A DNA stretch of 19,102 bases from Gammaproteobacteria bacterium. Lineage in GTDB: Bacteria > Pseudomonadota > Gammaproteobacteria > Chromatiales > Chromatiaceae. Shown here one piece after another: positions 14,464 through 19,102 of this stretch (its first letter is position 1; the number at the start of each line of letters is the position of its first letter). Location: NCBI GenBank assembly GCA_020630035.1, contig JAHDCB010000008.1, positions 1 to 19,102 on the forward strand, given 5' to 3'. The notes below the pieces were generated by a model that was not told the origin of the DNA, ran no database searches, and was given only the letters and a program-made list of their open reading frames with translations. Position numbers and translations under genes: made by a program.

Positions 14464-14873
14464 AAAATCACCCGTTTAACAAAGGTCGTATGCACCGGCA
14501 GTTTAGCAGAGGCTAAGGTAAAAGCGCGCCGGGCCAATTCTTCAGAGACACCCTCAATTTCATATAACATGCGACCAGGCTGAATCTGAGCAACCCAATA
14601 TTCGACATTCCCTTTACCCTTACCCATCCGTACTTCTAAAGGCTTTTTGGTAATTGGCTTATCCGGGAAGACACGAATCCAGATCTTACCGCCACGTTTC
14701 ACTGTACGAGTGATGGTACGCCGTGCGGCTTCAATCTGGCGTGCAGTAATCCGGCCACGATCAGTGGCCTTCAGGCCAAACTCTCCAAAACTGACTTTGT
14801 TACCGGACGAAGCCAACCCGCGATTACGGCCTTTATGTTGCTTGCGATACTTAGTACGCTTTGGCTGTAACAT
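14460..14873 (-). CDS. rplP: Large subunit ribosomal protein L16
   Basis: A 137-residue protein (136 in E. coli). MLQPKRTKYRKQHKGRNRGL, ITARQIEAARRTITRTVKRG and KPLEVRMGKGKGNVEYWVAQ are conserved. L16 sits near the A site of the 50S subunit. Arg82 in LEVRMGKGKG corresponds to E. coli Arg81, which is hydroxylated there. It follows rpsC by 3 bases and overlaps rpmC by 4. Confidence 0.97.
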   Translation of the reverse strand: MLQPKRTKYRKQHKGRNRGLASSGNKVSFGEFGLKATDRGRITARQIEAARRTITRTVKRGGKIWIRVFPDKPITKKPLEVRMGKGKGNVEYWVAQIQPGRMLYEIEGVSEELARRAFTLASAKLPVHTTFVKRVIL

Positions 14874-14876
14874 CTG

Positions 14877-15575
14877 TTATCCCCGATCTCCGGTCTTTTT
14901 CTGTCTGCTTTTTCTCGACTGAGGTGCGGCTGATTCAGCTGGCTGATCAGCATAAACCTCACCTTTAAATATCCAGGTCTTCACACCCAGAATGCCGTAG
15001 GTTGTCAGTGCTTCAGCAAAACCATAATCAATATCCGCACGCAATGTATGTAACGGGACACGTCCTTCGCGATACCATTCATTACGCGCAATCTCAGCAC
15101 CGTTCAAGCGCCCGGCGATATTGATTTTTACTCCTTCCGCACCTAACCGCATCGCATTCTGCACTGAACGCTTCATCGCCCGCCGAAACATTACCCGACG
15201 CTCTAACTGCTGCGCAATATTTTCCGCAACTAATTGTGCATCCAGTTCCGGCTTACGAATCTCTTCAATATTGACATGCACCAGCATGCCCATACGGTGC
15301 ATCACTTCTTTGCGCAATGCCTCAATATCTTCGCCTTTTTTACCGATCACAACACCGGGGCGACCAGTATGGATTGTAATCCGTACATCTTTTGCCGCAC
15401 GCTCAATCTGGACTCGGCTCACTGCGGCATTTTTCAGCCGGGTCAGCAGGAAATCACGAACCTGCATATCAGCTTCCAGCAGATTCGCATAATTCCTGGA
15501 GTCCGCATACCATCTGGATGTCCAGTCTTTGACAATACCCAGGCGCATGCCATAAGGATGTACTTTCTGACCCAT
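14877..15575 (-). CDS. rpsC: Small subunit ribosomal protein S3
   Basis: The 232-residue product (233 in E. coli) starts MGQKVHPYGMRLGIVKDWTS. A type II KH domain carries the GxxG loop in GVVIGKKGEDIEALRKE (Gly78-Gly81). RRVMFRRAMKRSVQNAMRLG lies at the mRNA entry tunnel. Start 15575 gives the conserved N-terminus; the longer frame to 15608 overlaps rplV and is rejected. The C-terminal tail is basic and variable, as usual for S3. Confidence 0.97.
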   Translation of the reverse strand: MGQKVHPYGMRLGIVKDWTSRWYADSRNYANLLEADMQVRDFLLTRLKNAAVSRVQIERAAKDVRITIHTGRPGVVIGKKGEDIEALRKEVMHRMGMLVHVNIEEIRKPELDAQLVAENIAQQLERRVMFRRAMKRSVQNAMRLGAEGVKINIAGRLNGAEIARNEWYREGRVPLHTLRADIDYGFAEALTTYGILGVKTWIFKGEVYADQPAESAAPQSRKSRQKKTGDRG

Positions 15576-15588
15576 AAATATTACCCGT

Positions 15589-15924
15589 TTATGTCTCGTC
15601 CGCCACAACCACAGTAATGTGACTGGTTCGTTTCAGAATCCGGGTACCGCGGCCTTTCGCTCTTGCCCGCATCCGCTTCATTGTCGGCCCTTCATCCACA
15701 TAAATCGTCTGAACAACCAACTCATCAATATCTGCTGCTTCATTGTGCTCAGCGTTCGCGATCGCTGAATTAAGCACCTTCTTAATAAAGACGGCTGCCT
15801 TTTTATTACTGAAGGTTAATAAATCCAGCGCCTGTTCTACTGGCATACCACGAATCTGATCCGCTACCAAGCGGCCTTTCTGTGCTGAAAGCCGCGCATA
15901 ACGCCATTTCGCCATCGCTTGCAT
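15589..15924 (-). CDS. rplV: Large subunit ribosomal protein L22
   Basis: A 111-residue protein (110 in E. coli). AKWRYARLSAQKGRLVADQI and the C-terminal KRTSHITVVVADE bracket the hairpin loop MKRMRARAKGRGTRI that lines the peptide exit tunnel. I prefer the second of two adjacent ATGs (15924), because AAGGAG is 6 bases upstream of it and only 3 from the first (15927). It starts 11 bases after rpsS. Confidence 0.96.
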   Translation of the reverse strand: MQAMAKWRYARLSAQKGRLVADQIRGMPVEQALDLLTFSNKKAAVFIKKVLNSAIANAEHNEAADIDELVVQTIYVDEGPTMKRMRARAKGRGTRILKRTSHITVVVADET

Positions 15925-15935
15925 CATGCGCTCCT

Positions 15936-16211
15936 TTACTTCTTGGTCTTTTTATCAGCAGTGTGCCCGCGATATAAACGGGTCTGCACAAATTCACCAA
16001 GCTTATGACCGACCATATTTTCACTGATTAACACCGGCACATGCTGTCGGCCATTGTGAATAGCTATCGTCAAACCCACCATATCCGGGCTGACCATAGA
16101 ACGGCGCGACCAGGTTTTGATCGGCCGACGATCCTTCTTCGCCTGCGCAACCTCTACCTTTTTCGCCAGATGATGATCAATAAATGGTCCCTTCCGAATC
16201 GAACGCGGCAT
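15936..16211 (-). CDS. rpsS: Small subunit ribosomal protein S19
   Basis: A 91-residue protein (92 in E. coli) with MPRSIRKGPFIDHHLAKKVE, IKTWSRRSMVSPDMVGLTIA and NGRQHVPVLISENMVGHKLG. S19 forms the 30S head with S13 and contacts the large subunit. The C-terminal GHTADKKTKK is typically basic. It lies 17 bases after rplB. Confidence 0.97.
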   Translation of the reverse strand: MPRSIRKGPFIDHHLAKKVEVAQAKKDRRPIKTWSRRSMVSPDMVGLTIAIHNGRQHVPVLISENMVGHKLGEFVQTRLYRGHTADKKTKK

Positions 16212-16228
16212 CTTCGCTAAACCCCAGA

Positions 16229-17056
16229 TTACTTACGACGGCGATCACGCACGATAAATTGATCCGTGCGCTTATTGGATCGTGTTTTGTGTCCCTTCGT
16301 TGGCACACCCCAGGGACTGACTGGATGACGGCCACCAGAGGTACGCCCCTCACCACCACCATGCGGGTGGTCTACCGGGTTCATCGCGACACCGCGTACC
16401 GTTGGTCGCACACCCAGATGCCGTGCTGCACCGGCCTTACCCAGCTTGCGCAGATTGTGCTCTGCATTGCTGACCTCACCCAGTGTTGCGCGACAATCCG
16501 CATGAATCTTACGCATTTCACCAGAACGCAGACGCAACGTCGCGTAACGACCTTCGCGTGCCACTAGTTGGGCAGAAGCACCGGCACTCCGCGCCATCTG
16601 TGCACCCTTGCCAATCTTCATTTCAATGCAGTGCACCAGACAGCCGAGTGGCAGATTGCGCAACGGCAGACAATTACCTACCGCAATCGGCGCATCATCT
16701 CCAGCCTGAATTTCTGCCCCAACCTTTAAATCTGATGGCGCAATAATATAGCGATACTCACCATCTGCGTATTTGATCAGAGCAATGTTGGCGGTGCGGT
16801 TCGGATCATATTCAATCCGCTCAACCTGACCAACAACACCTGTTTTATCACGCTTAAAGTCAATGATGCGATAACGCTGCTTATGCCCACCACCCCGGTG
16901 ACGAGTAGTGATACGTCCAGCACCATTGCGCCCACCGGTTTTATGCTTTTTACTAACCAGTGCACGTAGCGGACCACCTTTGTGCAGTTCTGCCTGCCGC
17001 ACCCACACCACATGCCGACGGCCTGGTGAGGTTGGCTTTGCTTTAACAATTGCCAT
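16229..17056 (-). CDS. rplB: Large subunit ribosomal protein L2
   Basis: A 275-residue protein (273 in E. coli). GGGHKQRYRIIDFKRDKTGV marks the N-terminal RNA-binding domain, and MNPVDHPHGGGEGRTSGGRH marks the C-terminal part near the peptidyl transferase centre. His230 corresponds to E. coli His229, studied for its importance in peptidyl transfer. It starts 5 bases after rplW. Confidence 0.98.
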   Translation of the reverse strand: MAIVKAKPTSPGRRHVVWVRQAELHKGGPLRALVSKKHKTGGRNGAGRITTRHRGGGHKQRYRIIDFKRDKTGVVGQVERIEYDPNRTANIALIKYADGEYRYIIAPSDLKVGAEIQAGDDAPIAVGNCLPLRNLPLGCLVHCIEMKIGKGAQMARSAGASAQLVAREGRYATLRLRSGEMRKIHADCRATLGEVSNAEHNLRKLGKAGAARHLGVRPTVRGVAMNPVDHPHGGGEGRTSGGRHPVSPWGVPTKGHKTRSNKRTDQFIVRDRRRK

Positions 17057-17061
17057 AGTTT

Positions 17062-17346
17062 TCAGACTTCTTCGGCAAATTTAATGTCTTGTCCGGCCTT
17101 AATACGAACATAGGCCTTTTTCCAGTCGGAACGACGACCAGTGCGATTTTTCTTACCCCGAACATTCAGGGTACGAACTACCTCAACATCCACTTCAAAC
17201 AACAGGGCAACTGCTGCTGCGATTTCGGGCTTGGTCGAATTTGTCAGCACCTTGAAGGCAAACTGGTTTGACTGATCAGCCATACCAACTGTCTTCTCAG
17301 AGTTCAGAGGTGCCAATATCACCTGCAATAAACGCTCTTTATTCAT
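17062..17346 (-). CDS. rplW: Large subunit ribosomal protein L23
   Basis: A 94-residue protein (100 in E. coli). LNSEKTVGMADQSNQFAFKV and KNRTGRRSDWKKAYVRIKAG are conserved. L23 is the docking site for trigger factor and SRP at the tunnel exit; Glu17 in APLNSEK matches the E. coli docking glutamate. The loop before GRRSDWKK is about four residues shorter than in E. coli. It overlaps rplD by 4 bases (ATGA). Confidence 0.96.
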   Translation of the reverse strand: MNKERLLQVILAPLNSEKTVGMADQSNQFAFKVLTNSTKPEIAAAVALLFEVDVEVVRTLNVRGKKNRTGRRSDWKKAYVRIKAGQDIKFAEEV

Positions 17347-17945
17347 GCCAGACGCTCCTCTAAGGCGCGCAGTGCCGCAGTCGTGATCAACACCTGCTCA
17401 AAACCAATCAGCGCCACCGGATCCAACTCATTTACCGGCAGAAACCCGACATGGTACAGATTGCGGCTGGCCAGCCATAAATTTTCATCAAAATCCGCTG
17501 TAACCAATAATACGTCACTGAGCTGAAGCTCAGCCATCTTTACTACCAGCGCCCTGGTCTTCGCTTCTGCCAGCTCCAGTGCTTCAACCACAAACAGTCG
17601 TTCCTGACGCACCAACTCGGACAGAATAGAGCGAATCGCACCACGATACATCTTGCGGTTCACTTTTTGCGCATAATCACGCGGAGAAGCAGCAAATGTA
17701 ACGCCACCTGAACGCAGAATCGGGCTACGACTGGTACCCTGACGCGCACGACCGGTTCCCTTCTGCCGATACGGCTTAGCACCACCGCCACGTACTGCTG
17801 CACGATTTTTCTGCGCCTTCGTACCGGCGCGCGCAGCATTGCGGTAGGCGGTGACTACCTGATGAATCAGAGGCTCGCGATAGTCCGCAGCGAATACGCT
17901 ATCCGCCACTTGCAGACTGTCTCCACCGTGTACTTTCAGTTCCAC
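17343..17945 (-). CDS. rplD: Large subunit ribosomal protein L4
   Basis: A 200-residue protein (201 in E. coli). The extended tunnel loop is visible as GGGAKPYRQKGTGRARQGTS and RSPILRSGGVTFAASPRDYA. In E. coli L4 also represses the S10 operon through its leader RNA. It follows rplC by 3 bases and overlaps rplW by 4. Confidence 0.97.
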   Translation of the reverse strand: MELKVHGGDSLQVADSVFAADYREPLIHQVVTAYRNAARAGTKAQKNRAAVRGGGAKPYRQKGTGRARQGTSRSPILRSGGVTFAASPRDYAQKVNRKMYRGAIRSILSELVRQERLFVVEALELAEAKTRALVVKMAELQLSDVLLVTADFDENLWLASRNLYHVGFLPVNELDPVALIGFEQVLITTAALRALEERLA

Positions 17946-17948
17946 GCC

Positions 17949-18599
17949 TTATCCCTTCTGTCGCTGTTTGATCGCCGGGGTAATGATCACATCACCACCA
18001 TTCGCACCAGGCACGGCACCTTTTACCAGAACTAATCGACGCTCTGCGTCAATCCGCACCACTTCCAGATTCTGAGCACAGACCTTTGCTGCCCCCATGT
18101 GCCCTGCCATCTTTTTGCCTTTAAAGACGCGTCCTGGCGTCTGACACTGACCGATAGAACCAGGAGCACGATGTGATAATGAGTTGCCGTGGGTATTATC
18201 CTGGGTACGGAAGTTGTGTCGCTTCACACCACCCTGAAAGCCTTTACCCTTGCTGACACCACGCACATCAACCTTGCGCCCGGCCTCCAGCAAAGTTGCG
18301 TCTAGGGCATCACCAACCCGCCATTCATCCTGGGCTTCAACCGGCAAGCGAAACTCCCAAAGACCACGCCCGGCCTCTGTCTGCGCCTTAGCATAGTGAC
18401 CCTTCATCGGCAAATTCACCCGCGACGGCTTTTTATGACCTGTCGTCACCTGAATCGCACGATAGCCATCTGCCGCCAGAGTTCGCACCTGAGTCACACG
18501 ATTTGGCTGCACTTCTATCACTGTTACCGGGGTTGATACACCGTCATCCGAAAAGATGCGGGTCATCCCTACTTTTTGTCCTACCAAGCCAACAGTCAT
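17949..18599 (-). CDS. rplC: Large subunit ribosomal protein L3
   Basis: A 216-residue protein (209 in E. coli). MTVGLVGQKVGMTRIFSDDG opens it, and SHRAPGSIGQCQTPGRVFKG carries Gln151, equivalent to the Gln methylated by PrmB in E. coli (Gln150). L3 reaches toward the peptidyl transferase centre and starts 50S assembly. It starts 10 bases after rpsJ. Confidence 0.97.
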   Translation of the reverse strand: MTVGLVGQKVGMTRIFSDDGVSTPVTVIEVQPNRVTQVRTLAADGYRAIQVTTGHKKPSRVNLPMKGHYAKAQTEAGRGLWEFRLPVEAQDEWRVGDALDATLLEAGRKVDVRGVSKGKGFQGGVKRHNFRTQDNTHGNSLSHRAPGSIGQCQTPGRVFKGKKMAGHMGAAKVCAQNLEVVRIDAERRLVLVKGAVPGANGGDVIITPAIKQRQKG

Positions 18600-18609
18600 G
18601 ACCTTAACC

Positions 18610-18921
18610 TCAGCTCAACTTGATCTGGACATCAACACCAGCGGCCAGATCCAGCCTCATCAGCGCATCTACCGTCTTATCATTCGGATCAACGATATCC
18701 AGTAACCGCTTGTGCGTACGAATTTCATACTGATCACGCGCATCTTTATTCACATGCGGTGAAATCAATACAGTAAAACGCTCTTTTTTGGTTGGCAGCG
18801 GAATCGGACCAAGCACTTGCGCACCGGTACGTTTCGCAGTATCAACGATTTCAGTCGCTGATTGATCAATCAAACGATGATCAAAGGACTTAAGACGAAT
18901 ACGAATACGTTGATTTGACAT
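18610..18921 (-). CDS. rpsJ: Small subunit ribosomal protein S10 (NusE)
   Basis: The 103-residue product equals E. coli S10. It starts MSNQRIRIRLKSFDHRLIDQ and has GPIPLPTKKERFTVLISPHV and the loop YEIRTHKRLLDIVDP. S10 is part of the 30S head and, bound to NusB, of the rRNA antitermination complex. Start 18921 gives the conserved N-terminus; a GTG six codons upstream (18939) is not supported. Only 80 bases separate it from tuf, and I see no S10-type L4 leader there. Confidence 0.97.
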   Translation of the reverse strand: MSNQRIRIRLKSFDHRLIDQSATEIVDTAKRTGAQVLGPIPLPTKKERFTVLISPHVNKDARDQYEIRTHKRLLDIVDPNDKTVDALMRLDLAAGVDVQIKLS

Positions 18922-19001
18922 AGCCTTGTTACCTGTCACAACCGCAGCCAGCGATCGCTACTACCAACCATAATTAAAGAGCTTAACGCCTGAAGCGCAG
19001 A

Positions 19002-19102
19002 TTATTCAACAACCTTAGATACAACACCGGCACCAACCGTACGACCACCTTCGCGAATCGCAAAGCGCAGACCTTCGGTCATCGCAATCGGTGCTATCAG
19101 CT
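19002..19102 (-). CDS. tuf: Elongation factor Tu, C-terminal end (partial)
   Basis: The last 32 codons before TAA read PIAMTEGLRFAIREGGRTVG and AGVVSKVVE, the C-terminal beta-barrel of EF-Tu. The rest lies outside the window. A tuf gene just before rpsJ is the end of the str operon, so str and S10 are adjacent here as in many gammaproteobacteria. Confidence 0.95.
   Translation of the reverse strand, partial: LIAPIAMTEGLRFAIREGGRTVGAGVVSKVVE

Noticed and set aside
18922..19001. S10-operon L4-responsive leader
   Set aside because: Only 80 bases separate tuf from rpsJ. The only notable structure is the short palindrome GCGATCGC, and the multi-hairpin leader known from E. coli is not recognisable.
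1..19102. CRISPR array, tRNA or rRNA genes
   Set aside because: No regularly spaced direct repeats and no tRNA- or rRNA-like sequence were noticed on either strand.

Overview
The window is the S10-spc-alpha ribosomal protein cluster of a gammaproteobacterium, read entirely on the minus strand, so transcription runs from high to low coordinates. Gene order, protein lengths (S3 232 aa, S10 103, S13 118, S4 206, L6 177, L15 144, long 101-aa S14), rpoA between rpsD and rplQ, and the rplO-secY-rpmJ-rpsM order all match the Escherichia coli arrangement. No genus can be assigned from the sequence alone.

Layout in the direction of transcription: the last 32 codons of tuf (19002-19102), then the S10 block rpsJ-rplC-rplD-rplW-rplB-rpsS-rplV-rpsC-rplP-rpmC-rpsQ (18921-14006), the spc block rplN-rplX-rplE-rpsN-[sulfatase]-rpsH-rplF-rplR-rpsE-rpmD-rplO-secY-rpmJ (13963-6092), and the alpha block rpsM-rpsK-rpsD-rpoA-rplQ (6057-3180). 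A good Rho-independent terminator (3099-3127) closes the cluster. Downstream lie thiC and an overlapping tolR, then a broken ATP-binding protein gene and a hairpin-rich non-coding stretch (1-234).

Three things depart from the expected picture. (1) A 671-aa, A+T-rich, Cys-type sulfatase gene sits between rpsN and rpsH, inside one of the most conserved bacterial operons. It has its own ribosome binding site, a perfect TATAAT upstream, and hairpins at its 3' end. (2) rplE stops eight codons early, but the conserved C-terminal tail of L5 is still present in another reading frame immediately downstream. (3) After the terminator, tolR lies directly behind thiC with no tolQ or tolA. Where tolA should begin there is a decayed P-loop ATPase fragment with an in-frame amber codon, followed by a near-perfect 25-bp inverted repeat; this end looks like a recombination breakpoint.

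The ribosomal genes form one tightly packed, translationally coupled series that builds both subunits, the protein translocon (SecY) and the RNA polymerase alpha subunit. The sulfatase has no evident functional tie to them and is best read as a recent insertion that may be co-transcribed at high level.
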